Shown piece by piece: positions 19,592-28,950 of a stretch of DNA of 64,000 nt. The DNA is taken from positions 186,001-250,000 of the forward strand of contig NZ_SZQJ01000005.1 in the NCBI RefSeq assembly GCF_013369335.1, given 5' to 3'. The position numbers and the translations under genes are program-made. The DNA is from Vibrio sp. JPW-9-11-11. GTDB lineage: Bacteria > Pseudomonadota > Gammaproteobacteria > Enterobacterales > Vibrionaceae. Below the pieces are notes generated by a model, which saw nothing but the letters and a program-made list of their open reading frames with translations, ran no database searches and was not told the origin of the DNA. Numbering within the stretch: the stretch's first letter is position 1; each line of letters starts with the position of its first letter.

Positions 19592-20479
19592 ATGAGTTTA
19601 AACAGTTCGAGCAGTTTGTATCCAGCACTCAACTTAGGGCAATCCTTGCCTTCTATTGATGGCCCTTCAGGTGATAGCCATCTCTACGTATCACTTTCTG
19701 AATTGATTCTTGAGCAAGTTTTTTACCATCCGCTGTATCAGCAAGGCAGCACTACACTAGAAGACCTCGAGCAATCTGCCATTGACGCAATTTTAGGTGA
19801 GCAAGAAGTCGAAACACATTTTGTACAAACGTTAACTGACCATATTGAATCTGCAATTTTGCCGCAGCATCGAGCGGTGAGAGTGAGCTTAAGTTGTGCC
19901 GACAGTGATAGCTTTCGTTCGTTACTCGGAGGGAAGTGCGAGGACAAAGAAGCGAATCCAGCGTTGGGCGTTCGAGGAGTGTCTCGTTATGCTCAACCAC
20001 AATTCGGCCCGCAGTTTGCCCTTGAGTGTCAGGTGATTAAAGCTTTGCAACAACGCGGCCACACGATTGACGTTGTGGTGCCTTTTGTTCGCGGTTTATC
20101 TGATGCAGCCAAGGTGATTGATCTGCTTGCGGAGCAAGGATTGCCAAGAGGACTTGACGGGCTTAAGGTGCTCTATAGAGTCGATGTTCCTTCTGCGGCG
20201 TTACTCTCTGAGCGATTGCTTCATTATTTTGACGGCCTAGTGATCAATTTAGAAAACTTGACTCAATTTGCGTTAGGCGTTGATCGCTTTAATGAAGCGC
20301 TTGATTACTTATTTGACCCTCAAAGTGAAGCGGTTGTGCAGTTAATCGACTTAGCGGTTGCCGCCGCATCGGCCAGTCATAAGCCAGTGATTGTAACCAG
20401 TAGTGGGCTTATAAATTGTCCACGGATGCAAGAGTACTTGGCCGATCAAAGTGACATTGAACTGGTTGTAACAGTGTAA
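19592..20479 (+). CDS. Stand-alone PEP-synthase C-terminal domain, probable pseudoenzyme
   Basis: A 295-residue protein whose second half aligns with the TIM-barrel PEP-binding domain of PpsA: NPALGVRGVSRY (PpsA NPMLGVRGASRY), FALECQVIKAL, PFVRGLSDA, and LTQFALGVDRF. The N-terminal ATP-grasp and phosphohistidine domains are missing. Catalytic positions have changed: the CEIPS Glu region reads VDVPS, GSNDMTQ reads NLENLTQ, and the CGQ catalytic Cys region reads TSSGL. It therefore cannot be a working PEP synthase; a PEP- or pyruvate-binding regulatory role is possible but unproven. ATG 19592 has GGAG 5 bases upstream and is preferred to 19577. Divergent from the DAHP synthase gene, itself a PEP consumer. 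Confidence 0.8.
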   Translation: MSLNSSSSLYPALNLGQSLPSIDGPSGDSHLYVSLSELILEQVFYHPLYQQGSTTLEDLEQSAIDAILGEQEVETHFVQTLTDHIESAILPQHRAVRVSLSCADSDSFRSLLGGKCEDKEANPALGVRGVSRYAQPQFGPQFALECQVIKALQQRGHTIDVVVPFVRGLSDAAKVIDLLAEQGLPRGLDGLKVLYRVDVPSAALLSERLLHYFDGLVINLENLTQFALGVDRFNEALDYLFDPQSEAVVQLIDLAVAAASASHKPVIVTSSGLINCPRMQEYLADQSDIELVVTV

Positions 20480-20587
20480 CTTTACGCGCAGATAGATCAC
20501 TATTTGAACGCCCAATGTTAACAAGATGTTGACATTGGGCGCTTTTCGTTATGAACTAAGTTGATATTTACTGGTCGGACGAGTTCT

Positions 20588-21067
20588 ATGCTATCAGCGC
20601 TTACTAAAGCAAACCTCTATCTAAATGTGTTTGGTTTTTTCAAGGTCCCTTTTATTTGGCTGGCGAGGCCCAAGCTTCTTCAGTTAGATTCGCAGCGAGT
20701 TGAAGTGAAAATACCGCTTAAACGTCGTACCAAAAATCACCTCAATAGCATGTATTTTGGTGTATTGGCGGTGGGTGCAGATGTAGCCGGTGGCTTTATG
20801 GCGATGAGCAAGGCTCAAGAGTGTGGTAAACAAGTTTCACTGGCGTTCAAAGCCGTTGAAGGGCAGTTCCTCAAACGACCTGAAGCGGATGTGCATTTTA
20901 TTTGTGAAGATGGACACCTAATCGACGAAATGTTAGCGCAAACATTTGCGACAGGGGAGCGTGTAAACCAAGCGGTAAAAATTACTGCTATTTGTCCATC
21001 GTTACATGGTGATGAGCCTATGGCTGAGTTTCATCTGACGCTTTCACTAAAGAAAACGGGTGCTTGA
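20588..21067 (+). CDS. DUF4442 hotdog-fold protein (thioesterase-like)
   Basis: A 159-residue protein. LNSMYFGVLAVGADVAGGFMAM is the hotdog helix region and FKAVEGQFLKRPEADVHF is the central strand of DUF4442 proteins, which are related to PaaI/YiiD-type acyl-CoA thioesterases. Substrate is unknown. ATG 20588 (with GGACGAG upstream) is chosen over the TTG at 20561. The last 50 bp overlap the 3' end of the convergent membrane-protein gene. Confidence 0.75.
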   Translation: MLSALTKANLYLNVFGFFKVPFIWLARPKLLQLDSQRVEVKIPLKRRTKNHLNSMYFGVLAVGADVAGGFMAMSKAQECGKQVSLAFKAVEGQFLKRPEADVHFICEDGHLIDEMLAQTFATGERVNQAVKITAICPSLHGDEPMAEFHLTLSLKKTGA

Positions 21068-22460
21068 CCTCTTCAACTTCAATCTGCTCAACGGCAACAA
21101 TTTTGCTTCGGTTGAGCACGATTTTCCAACGGTAATATTTGGGTTGCCCATCGTGATTGTCTTCGCGTGCAATTAAGTTAACCAAGTGACGTTTCTCTAC
21201 CGATTCGCGACTGACTTGGCCGTTGTTGTTGATGTAAATCTTGTTCGACCCTTTATCCATTAAGCGAGTAATCGCGCGCATACTGACCAGCATGGACTCG
21301 CGAGTCTCTTCATAACCACTCATGAACTTAGAAGTCGACATCTCGGTTTTAGAGCTATAGTGTAGTACTTGTTCTTCGCGTTGCACCACGCGCTTTTTAC
21401 GGATTTGTTTTATTCGATCAGGAAGCCTATCAAGCACTTTAAAGTCGAGCCATTCCAGCTTTTGTCCAACCGCCTTCTTCGTGGTCGGATCTAGGTACAT
21501 TTTTCGCCATTTGGGGCGGCCTTTTCGGATCCAACGCCACATAACATCTCGCAGATCGTCTTTAAAAATTTCGCGCAGAGCGTAGACAAAAGACATCAAT
21601 ATGATGAAAGAAACGGTGATTTCTCCCCAGTAATCACGCGCTAAGATGGCAGTAATGGTAACAAATACCATGACAAATCCGGTGGCTCCACCTTTCACGA
21701 CTCGTTTCATATTATTGCCGAGAGATTGGGTTTTCTCTTGCAACACCACGGGGTGTTCAATCAAACGACGCAGTAGGCGCATTTTATTGCTTAATCGCGT
21801 TACGTCGTCACGAACTCGCTTTGAATTGTAGTTGTTGAGCTTTCGGTGGGCTGCTTCTTTTTCAACGATAGCGAGTAAGCTCTCTTTTAAGCTTTTGTAT
21901 TCGCTATCACGCGGCATATGCGCCACCAGCGACATCAGGCGTTGGCCAGTATACCAAGATAGGTAGTTGTCGATGTTGGCGTAGTAACGCTTTAAGCTCT
22001 CTTCAAATGGAATACTTCGACGCAGTTTTTTGAGTATGTCTAGCGAGAGATCGATAACTTCGTCTACTTCATCAACCGTCACCGACTCTTTGTTGTGTTT
22101 GTTGAGTTCGTTGACTGCTTTGTCGAGGGCAATGACATATTGGTAGGCAAATAGACTCAAGCTGACTCGATATTGGGTTGAGGATAAACGTCCTCGCTTG
22201 GCAAGTCGGCTGTGTACCAAAGGGAGTAGAGTTTTGTCACTGTAATAAGCACGTTTCTGAACGATAGACTCGTAGTAGAACTCACTCTCTTTGACGACAT
22301 CAGGGCTTAAACCCAGATCACCAGGGACAAAGAAGTAAAGATCGAGGTCTGACTTCTTGGTCGATTCCATCGCATGTGAAATCTTAAGAGTAATGCCGTC
22401 CTGCTTATCAACGGTTAACAAAAAAAGCTCCTGTTGGGATGAAATATCTTGCGCAAGCAT
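21018..22460 (-). CDS. Conserved membrane protein, function unknown
   Basis: A 480-residue protein not recognised beyond being a long conserved Vibrio-type hypothetical. Residues 1-255 are soluble, charged and helical. Two hydrophobic helices lie at about 262-300 (GATGFVMVFVTITAILA, then ITVSFIILMSFVYAL). The C-terminal 180 residues are basic and contain YYRWKIVLNRSKI, suggesting a cytoplasmic RNA- or membrane-associated domain. No enzyme motif was seen. Divergent from the cvfB-like gene with 48 bp between. Shine-Dalgarno upstream of ATG 22460 is poor, so the start is uncertain. Confidence 0.75.
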   Translation of the reverse strand: MLAQDISSQQELFLLTVDKQDGITLKISHAMESTKKSDLDLYFFVPGDLGLSPDVVKESEFYYESIVQKRAYYSDKTLLPLVHSRLAKRGRLSSTQYRVSLSLFAYQYVIALDKAVNELNKHNKESVTVDEVDEVIDLSLDILKKLRRSIPFEESLKRYYANIDNYLSWYTGQRLMSLVAHMPRDSEYKSLKESLLAIVEKEAAHRKLNNYNSKRVRDDVTRLSNKMRLLRRLIEHPVVLQEKTQSLGNNMKRVVKGGATGFVMVFVTITAILARDYWGEITVSFIILMSFVYALREIFKDDLRDVMWRWIRKGRPKWRKMYLDPTTKKAVGQKLEWLDFKVLDRLPDRIKQIRKKRVVQREEQVLHYSSKTEMSTSKFMSGYEETRESMLVSMRAITRLMDKGSNKIYINNNGQVSRESVEKRHLVNLIAREDNHDGQPKYYRWKIVLNRSKIVAVEQIEVEEVKHPFSLVKASDETQP

Positions 22461-22508
22461 AACAGAGATTCGCTATAATCACCGCAAATTTAACAAGAGA
22501 CAGTTGAA

Positions 22509-23342
22509 ATGATTAACGTTGGTCAGATGAACCACTTAGAAGTTGTGAAAAAGGCCGGTTTTGGCGTATTTCTTGATGCGGGTGACTATGGCACAGCCTT
22601 ACTGCCAAACCGATACGTTCCTGATGGGACGGAAGTTGGTGGTCATCTTGATGCATTTTTATACTTCGATTCTGATAGTCAGTTAGTTGCCACAACGGAA
22701 GCGCCCATTGCACAGGTCGGCGAGTGGGGGCTGATGAAAATTCAGGGCATTAATTCGACTGGTGCGTTCGCGGATTGGGGAATCAAAGAGAAAGACTTAC
22801 TCATTCCTTTTAGCGAGCAACGCACACGTTTCTCTGAAGGTCAAACGGTTCTCGTCTACGTGTATGTCGATAAAGCATCTGGGCGTATCGTGGGTACCAC
22901 CAAATTCAACAAGCTTTTGGACAAAACCCCTGCAAATTATACAAAAAATCAGCAAGTTGATCTGCTCATTGCCGAGAGAAGCGAACTGGGATTCAAAGCT
23001 ATCGTAGAAGGTGAGCATTGGGGAATGATCTTTAAGTCAGACGTGTTTGGTAAACTGTTCATCGGCAAGCGATTAAAAGGTTATATCAAAAACATTCGTG
23101 AAGACGGTAAGATTGATCTCTCATTGCAAAAAATTGGCGTAGGTAAGATGGACGACTTGAGTCAAAAGGTGATGGATTTACTCGAGAAAAAAGGTGGCTT
23201 CCTTCCACTCAATGATAAATCGAGCCCTGAAGCCATTTTTGCAGCATTTCGAACCAGCAAAGGCACTTTTAAGAAGACAATCGGTGGCCTGTACAAACAA
23301 GGTAAGATAGTGATAGACGGAGAAGGCATTCGTCTGAGTTAG
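22509..23342 (+). CDS. CvfB-like S1 RNA-binding protein
   Basis: A 277-residue protein of the CvfB/YitL family. It has successive S1-type barrels (GFGVFLDAG...LLPNRYV; GAFADWGIKEKDLLIPFSEQ; SELGFKAIVEGEHWGMIFKSDV) and a C-terminal winged-helix segment (KGTFKKTIGGLYKQGKIVIDGEGIRL). Family members bind RNA and affect virulence gene expression in Firmicutes; the role in Vibrio is not known. AAGAGA Shine-Dalgarno. Followed by its own terminator. Confidence 0.88.
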   Translation: MINVGQMNHLEVVKKAGFGVFLDAGDYGTALLPNRYVPDGTEVGGHLDAFLYFDSDSQLVATTEAPIAQVGEWGLMKIQGINSTGAFADWGIKEKDLLIPFSEQRTRFSEGQTVLVYVYVDKASGRIVGTTKFNKLLDKTPANYTKNQQVDLLIAERSELGFKAIVEGEHWGMIFKSDVFGKLFIGKRLKGYIKNIREDGKIDLSLQKIGVGKMDDLSQKVMDLLEKKGGFLPLNDKSSPEAIFAAFRTSKGTFKKTIGGLYKQGKIVIDGEGIRLS

Positions 23343-23356
23343 GACCATCTCATTTG

Positions 23357-23395
23357 GAAAAAAAGGCCCAATGCTGATCCTGCTTTGGGCCTAGG
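23357..23395 (+). terminator. Terminator-like hairpin after the cvfB-like gene
   Basis: Stem AGGCCCAA (23364-23371) and TTGGGCCT (23385-23392) with a 13-base loop. A-rich on its left but without a T run on its right, so it is weaker than others here. Confidence 0.55.
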
Positions 23396-23518
23396 GGAAG
23401 GGCTCTCATAGAGCCTGCGCTAATTGATTGATAATCAATGCTTGTCTACCACTAAATTGTAGTGCATCAGCCAAAATTTGCGCGGCTCAAATCCAAATTC
23501 ATACCAATGATTGACGAT

Positions 23519-24943
23519 TTAAAACAGGTTTTTGTCCCTGACTAATTCTCTTGGTAGACCATTTTTTACTCGGTTTCCAACCCACTTTCCTAATCCAATC
23601 ACATCGTTATCAAAGGTGACAACCACTTCGCCTTGACCACTTACGCCTACTGGTCTGACATCTCTGCCCATATACCACTCTCGGGCGTCATCAATAGAAA
23701 GTGCTACCGTTTTGGCTTCATTGCCTGTTGCGAGCGCCGTAGCAACTTGGTGCTGCCATCGATAGCCCTTCTTATGGGTTTCCGCAATTTTGATGCCCAT
23801 GCGTGAAAAACGCAGCTCACCTAACATTGCCTCCAAGGCGTTTGGAAATAGCCACACATCTTTGTCGCGTATCCAGAGGGAAGTGTCTTGGGGTAACTCG
23901 ATATCGAGAGTCTGTTTGAGTTGCTTGGCGACATCTTGAGCGAGCTTCTCTGTGGCCTTTTCAAATGGGAACTTACCTAGACGCTTTTTCACATCGGGTG
24001 CAGGAGAAGCGGCAGTCTTTCGAATGCGTGCGACAAAAAAGCCCTCGCAGTCATAGACTTGTGGGAATATGTGCAAAAAGCCTTCTTCGGTTAAAGCGTT
24101 ACTCGCATTTGGGAATAAGTCGCGCAAGCTTTCAAACTCAACGCAGTCTGCAAATGTCTGTTTTAAGTGATGGCACACTTGCTGGTTTTCTTCGGTGCTC
24201 AATGTACAGGTAGAGTACACCATCACACCGCCCGGTTTTAAAGCGTGGAACGCACTTTCAATCAGATCTTTTTGCGTATTCGCGATGTCAATTACTGACT
24301 CTTTGCTCCAGTTTTTCATTGCGTCTGCATCTTTGCGTACGGTACCTTCGCCAGAGCATGGCGCGTCGAGTAAAACCGCGTCGAACTGTTCAGGGAGCCA
24401 GCCGCCGAACACTCGGCCATCGAAATTGCTTAAGGCCGTATTACGCACGCCGCAACGTTCGACGTTCGCGTGAAGCACCTTAACTCGGCTTGAGGAAAAC
24501 TCATTGGCCACCAAAACGCCGTGATTGCCCATATTGGCGGCAATTTGGGTTGTCTTCGAACCAGGTGCGGCAGCCATGTCTAGCACGGCGTTCACTTCTG
24601 TGTCATGGGCTTGAAACAGTGCCGAGACAGGCATCATCGAGCTGGCTTCTTGAATATAGAAAAGCCCTGACATGTGCTCTGCAGTATTGCCAAGTGGCAC
24701 CAGCGATTCATCCGCCTCAATCCAGAACCCTTCTTTACACCAAGGCACGGGCTCTAACAACCAACCTTTAACGGCAGCCCGTTGCAAAAAGGCCGCCACT
24801 GAGATTTTCAGTGTATTAACTCGGATGCTCTTACGCAGTGGACGCTGACACGCGGCGGTAAAGTCATCCATAGTCAAATGGCTAGGTAGAATCTGTTCGA
24901 TTTGCTCTAGAAAAGCAGCAGGAAGATAAACGTTTTGGTGCAC
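23519..24943 (-). CDS. rsmF: 16S rRNA m5C1407 methyltransferase RsmF
   Basis: A 474-residue NOL1/NOP2/Sun protein. SAM motif [13 protein letters not shown], motif [13 protein letters not shown] and motif [13 protein letters not shown] carry the two cysteines used in m5C chemistry. The C-terminal PUA-like region of RsmF/YebU is present (E. coli 479 aa). It methylates C1407 of 16S rRNA. The start is GTG at 24943 (M-H-Q-N). In E. coli yebS-yebT-yebU are also neighbours, as letA-letB-rsmF are here. Confidence 0.95.
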   Translation of the reverse strand: MHQNVYLPAAFLEQIEQILPSHLTMDDFTAACQRPLRKSIRVNTLKISVAAFLQRAAVKGWLLEPVPWCKEGFWIEADESLVPLGNTAEHMSGLFYIQEASSMMPVSALFQAHDTEVNAVLDMAAAPGSKTTQIAANMGNHGVLVANEFSSSRVKVLHANVERCGVRNTALSNFDGRVFGGWLPEQFDAVLLDAPCSGEGTVRKDADAMKNWSKESVIDIANTQKDLIESAFHALKPGGVMVYSTCTLSTEENQQVCHHLKQTFADCVEFESLRDLFPNASNALTEEGFLHIFPQVYDCEGFFVARIRKTAASPAPDVKKRLGKFPFEKATEKLAQDVAKQLKQTLDIELPQDTSLWIRDKDVWLFPNALEAMLGELRFSRMGIKIAETHKKGYRWQHQVATALATGNEAKTVALSIDDAREWYMGRDVRPVGVSGQGEVVVTFDNDVIGLGKWVGNRVKNGLPRELVRDKNLF

Positions 24944-24993
24944 GACGGTGTCTCGGCTAGCGTGAAAAGGGCAAGATTATAACGGGGTTGAAT

Positions 24994-25023
24994 AAAAAAC
25001 GCAGCGATTTCGCTGCGTTTTTT
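24994..25023. terminator. Perfect bidirectional terminator after letB
   Basis: 13-bp perfect inverted repeat AAAAAACGCAGCG / CGCTGCGTTTTTT with loop ATTT. It lies 6 bp past the letB stop and upstream of rsmF, so rsmF needs its own promoter. Confidence 0.9.
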
Positions 25024-25029
25024 CGCCCT

Positions 25030-27663
25030 TTAAGGCTTAGGTATTGCTGTTCGCCAAGTTGTCCAGCTCTCTTCTGCCTGGTCATAAAGGAAAAAAGACG
25101 TTTGTGGCGGGGCTGCTGGTTGGAGCTGAGGTTGCTCTGGCGTTGCGAACGTTATTCCGCCGCGTATTAAGCTATCTAAGGTGCCAGCTTTAATGTCGGC
25201 ACCACCGAGCCCGATGGAGACATCGACCCCTGACGTATTCCAGAAAACCGTATTGCGTCTAACTAGGTAGGCGTAGTCCGGTTTGATAACTATGGTTGAG
25301 ACAATACGATCGGCAAACTCGCCTAATTCAACTTTAACGACCTCACCAACTTCCATATCTCGATACAAAATTGGAGTGCCTTGGCTAATTGAGCCACGAG
25401 TTTCGCTCTGTAGGGTAAATTGCACGCCTTGCTCTGCTTGCTTATTGACATGAAGGATGAAGCGATTTTGCTTTGCGCCACTGCCCGGTAGGACATTGAT
25501 CGACTGAGACAAAAGGTTGTGAGCATTTTTTACTCCGTTGACACCAAACTCGGCTTTAGGTAGCCAGAAGAATGAGCCATTTACAGCAACTTTCTGCGTA
25601 TACTCGGGGAGAATACGGGCTTTTATTTCTACTCGCTCGCGAGTAAAGTCGGGCACAATTAAGGTCACTTCACCCACTTTGACCCCGTTGTAATTGATTG
25701 TTGCGCCAGTAGACAATCTATTCTCGCCATCGTAAGTCAGGGTGATCACTTGGCCAAACTTGCGCGCCGTCTTGTAGTCTTGGTAGAGCAGCCATTTATC
25801 TTCCTGTTTGTTGTCTACTCCTGGTAGAGAATCAAAGGCGATGCCACCTTTGATAAGAGAAGTCAGTGGCGCTGCGGAAATATTAACCCCCGACAAGCTC
25901 GCGTCGATTTCAATACCAGAACGATTCCAGAATACGGTTTGCGCGGTGATAAGGTGTTTGTATTGGTTTTCAATGCTGGCTGTGATGACCACACCACCGT
26001 CTACCAAATAATAGTCGGCAATACTGCCGACTTGCAGGTTACGATAGAGCAGTGGGCTACCAATGCTGACAGGTGGCAACTCAGACGCAAATAAGGTGAG
26101 TTGAGTGGAGCCTGACATATTGTACTTCGCTAACTCTGCGAGTGATTGACTCGGGTAAAGTTGGTACTTGATTCGCGCTTTGTTTTGCCCTTCGCTCACA
26201 AAGCTTATCGACCCCGCGAGAAGCTGTTTGGCTGGTGGTACAGAGATGTTTAGGCCTGACTCGGTAAGTTCGGCGCTCGCGCTGCCTGTCACATAAAAGC
26301 GATTCTGTGATTTGATTAAATGGGAATAATCACTGTCTATCAAGGCGTCAAATTGAACACCATCCTTGATGAGCTGAACTTGAGTGACAGAGCCAACGCT
26401 AATTCCGCGGTACAAAATTTCCGCGCCTTGTTCCAGCCCGAATGAGTTATCTGCCACTAATCGCAACGCGACCGTACGGTCTTGTTTTCGTTTGAAATCA
26501 TCGGTGCGAATTGCAGTGAACTGACGCGAGCGCTCTCCTTCTCCAGGCACTATGGTAAGAAAGTTGCCTTTGACGATATTCGCTAAGTTTTCAACGCCAC
26601 TTAATGAGACTTTCGCTTCCTGCAAAATGAATTGGCTGCCAGTGGTCAACATGTCACTGAATGCTGGTTGAATTGCTGCTGAGGCGACCACCTGCTCACG
26701 GTCTTGGGCTAATTCCAAATGAGTCACTTGTCCCACCTCGACGCCTCTGTATACGATGGGCGCGCCTGAGGGACTGATTTTGTTGTTATCAGGTAGGGTA
26801 ATTTTAATGGCAATACCACGGCCAGCAGTCTGGAGGTCGGGATAGAGTCGGAACTGGGTATTGTCGACCACAGGCTCCCCGCCGTCAGGAGAGTCAACCG
26901 CAATCGAACCACCAAGTAAGGCGCTAAGGCTTTCCAAACGTACATCGACGCCTCCGAAACCAATATTGGCTCCCACGCCGCTGACGTTCCAGAATCGACT
27001 GTCATGGGTGATAATGTGGCGATAGTCCTCTTCGATGGTGGCGTTGATGATGACATTTTTGTCATCCTCATCAAGCTGATAGCTATAAACCTCACCAATG
27101 GGGATTTTTCGATACACGATTTGTGAACCAATAGAGATACCGCCCAAATCGCGAGATTTGAGTGAAATGCTTAGCCCTTCTCTGTTAAGCAAATCAGCAG
27201 GCGCGCGCTCTAAAGCGGTAAACTGAGTTTCTGGTTCTGAGGGACCATCTGCTGGTGCGATAGCGATATAGTTTCCTGATACCAAAGCGTCGAGGCCTGA
27301 GACCCCCGATAAACTGGCTGTAGGTTTGACCAACCAAAAGCGAGCGCCTTTGGTTAACAACTTAGTGGCTTCTGGATAAATATCTGCATCGACATAAATA
27401 CTTTGCAAATCTTCCGCTAGGTTGATGTCTTTGACCATCCCGACTTCCAGGCCCTGGTAGCGAATGGTGGTACGCCCAGCAATCAGACCTTGTGCATCTG
27501 AGAAATAGATCTGTACCCGTTGCCCAGCATCTTGAATCGCGGTAAACACCAACCATCCAGCTAACACCATCGTCAGTACAGGCAGAAGCCATAGTGGCGA
27601 GACGCCCTTATTTCTTCGCACCTTTGGGGAATAAGATTTTTGAGTCTGGGAGGCATTACTCAT
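25030..27663 (-). CDS. letB: Intermembrane lipid transport protein LetB (MCE repeats)
   Basis: An 877-residue protein, nearly the length of E. coli LetB/YebT (879). One N-terminal transmembrane helix (WLLPVLTMVLAGWLVFTAI) precedes seven MCE domains, each with a Y[RQN]G/x-VG-V type motif: YQGLEVGMV, YRKIPIGEV, YRGVEVGQV, YRGISVGSV, YRNLQVGSI, YNGVKVGEV, YRDMEVGEV. In E. coli seven stacked hexameric rings form a tunnel across the periplasm that carries lipids between membranes. It overlaps the letA stop by 8 bp. The ABC exporter-like gene upstream is probably in the same operon. Confidence 0.95.
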   Translation of the reverse strand: MSNASQTQKSYSPKVRRNKGVSPLWLLPVLTMVLAGWLVFTAIQDAGQRVQIYFSDAQGLIAGRTTIRYQGLEVGMVKDINLAEDLQSIYVDADIYPEATKLLTKGARFWLVKPTASLSGVSGLDALVSGNYIAIAPADGPSEPETQFTALERAPADLLNREGLSISLKSRDLGGISIGSQIVYRKIPIGEVYSYQLDEDDKNVIINATIEEDYRHIITHDSRFWNVSGVGANIGFGGVDVRLESLSALLGGSIAVDSPDGGEPVVDNTQFRLYPDLQTAGRGIAIKITLPDNNKISPSGAPIVYRGVEVGQVTHLELAQDREQVVASAAIQPAFSDMLTTGSQFILQEAKVSLSGVENLANIVKGNFLTIVPGEGERSRQFTAIRTDDFKRKQDRTVALRLVADNSFGLEQGAEILYRGISVGSVTQVQLIKDGVQFDALIDSDYSHLIKSQNRFYVTGSASAELTESGLNISVPPAKQLLAGSISFVSEGQNKARIKYQLYPSQSLAELAKYNMSGSTQLTLFASELPPVSIGSPLLYRNLQVGSIADYYLVDGGVVITASIENQYKHLITAQTVFWNRSGIEIDASLSGVNISAAPLTSLIKGGIAFDSLPGVDNKQEDKWLLYQDYKTARKFGQVITLTYDGENRLSTGATINYNGVKVGEVTLIVPDFTRERVEIKARILPEYTQKVAVNGSFFWLPKAEFGVNGVKNAHNLLSQSINVLPGSGAKQNRFILHVNKQAEQGVQFTLQSETRGSISQGTPILYRDMEVGEVVKVELGEFADRIVSTIVIKPDYAYLVRRNTVFWNTSGVDVSIGLGGADIKAGTLDSLIRGGITFATPEQPQLQPAAPPQTSFFLYDQAEESWTTWRTAIPKP

Positions 27664-28915
27664 GGGTAGATTCTTTCTCTTTGATTGCGACAGGGTAGTT
27701 ATCCCATATTAACCTTGGATCCATGCTTTCGGCTGCGAGCATGGTCAATACGACGACAATACCAAATGCTACTGCACCAAAACCTGGGGTAAAGTCGAGA
27801 ATTTGACCGCGATCGACTAATGTCATCATGATAGAGATAACGAATAGGTCCATCATAGACCAGCGACCAATCCACTTGATGATAAAGTACATTAGCATTC
27901 GATGACGGTGATAAATCTTGCGTTTAAACTGTATCGCGAGCAGTAGGTAAGACAAACCAAGAATTTTGGCCACGGGCACCACAATACTGGCGACAAATAT
28001 AATGATAGCGATACCCGTCATTTCGCTATTTACCAGCGAAGCCACGCCTGAAAATATAGTATCTTCTAGGCGCTTGCCGTTCGTCAGCAATATAGAAATT
28101 GGAAGTACATTCGCTGGAACTATCGCTATACTCGCGGCGAGAAGATAAGCCCACGTTTTTTGAACAGAGAAGGGCTTGCGATGGTGAATTGGGCTTTGAC
28201 AGCGTAAACAGACTTCTCCCTCCGGTTGAGAAAGGTGACATTGGTGACAGTGTAGCTTTTTGTCCATGACTGGGAAGCTATTTTCGGGGGAAAACACCTC
28301 CCAATAGCGTCGCACGCTGACCCTTGTCAATAGCAAGATCGTGGTCATTTGCAATAGCACCAAACCAACAAGGCCAGGGCCGACGAAAATATCAGAGTAA
28401 TCTTGGAGCTTAAAACAAGAAATGGCGATACTGACTAAGAAGACATCAATCATGACCCAAGGTTTAAGGCGCTGGATGAGCGCCAACGACGGTTTTAATA
28501 GCTTAAATGAGCGAGTCTTGAGCGCAATATGAGCGCTAAGTACTGAGCCACACAGTAAAAGAGGTGCCAAAGAGCTGCAGAGCAAGATCAATGCAGCGAT
28601 GAACATGAACCCTTCTTGTGCCAATGTCCAAATACCTGAAGGTAGCGTGGCGGGAATCATTACGCCAAATAAGCGAATACTGATGAAGTCGAAAAAGTGT
28701 GAAGGGATGAACAGCAATAGGCAGGTTAGAGCTAGGGCAAGGTTACCTGACAATGACGGGCTACCACCGCGATAAAGCCAGGTATTGCAGCGCGGACAAA
28801 AAGCACTTTTGCCTCTTTCAACGTCGATGAGATCAACTGGCAGCTCACAACCATGACATAAGCGGACAGAGGTGACCTTGGAAGGGTGGGCAAGAGAGTT
28901 AGGAGAGCGGCTCAT
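27656..28915 (-). CDS. letA: Lipid transport inner-membrane protein LetA (PqiA family)
   Basis: A 419-residue protein with two PqiA domains. Each starts with a zinc-ribbon pair: CHGCELP...CPRCNTW at residues about 19-45, and CHQCHLS...CLRCQSP at about 219-240. About eight transmembrane helices in total. It partners LetB. AAGGAGAG Shine-Dalgarno before ATG 28915. 35 bp downstream of the ABC exporter gene. Confidence 0.93.
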   Translation of the reverse strand: MSRSPNSLAHPSKVTSVRLCHGCELPVDLIDVERGKSAFCPRCNTWLYRGGSPSLSGNLALALTCLLLFIPSHFFDFISIRLFGVMIPATLPSGIWTLAQEGFMFIAALILLCSSLAPLLLCGSVLSAHIALKTRSFKLLKPSLALIQRLKPWVMIDVFLVSIAISCFKLQDYSDIFVGPGLVGLVLLQMTTILLLTRVSVRRYWEVFSPENSFPVMDKKLHCHQCHLSQPEGEVCLRCQSPIHHRKPFSVQKTWAYLLAASIAIVPANVLPISILLTNGKRLEDTIFSGVASLVNSEMTGIAIIIFVASIVVPVAKILGLSYLLLAIQFKRKIYHRHRMLMYFIIKWIGRWSMMDLFVISIMMTLVDRGQILDFTPGFGAVAFGIVVVLTMLAAESMDPRLIWDNYPVAIKEKESTHE

Positions 28916-28950
28916 AGCGGCTCTCCTTGATAGTGATTCGCGTGTTATGG

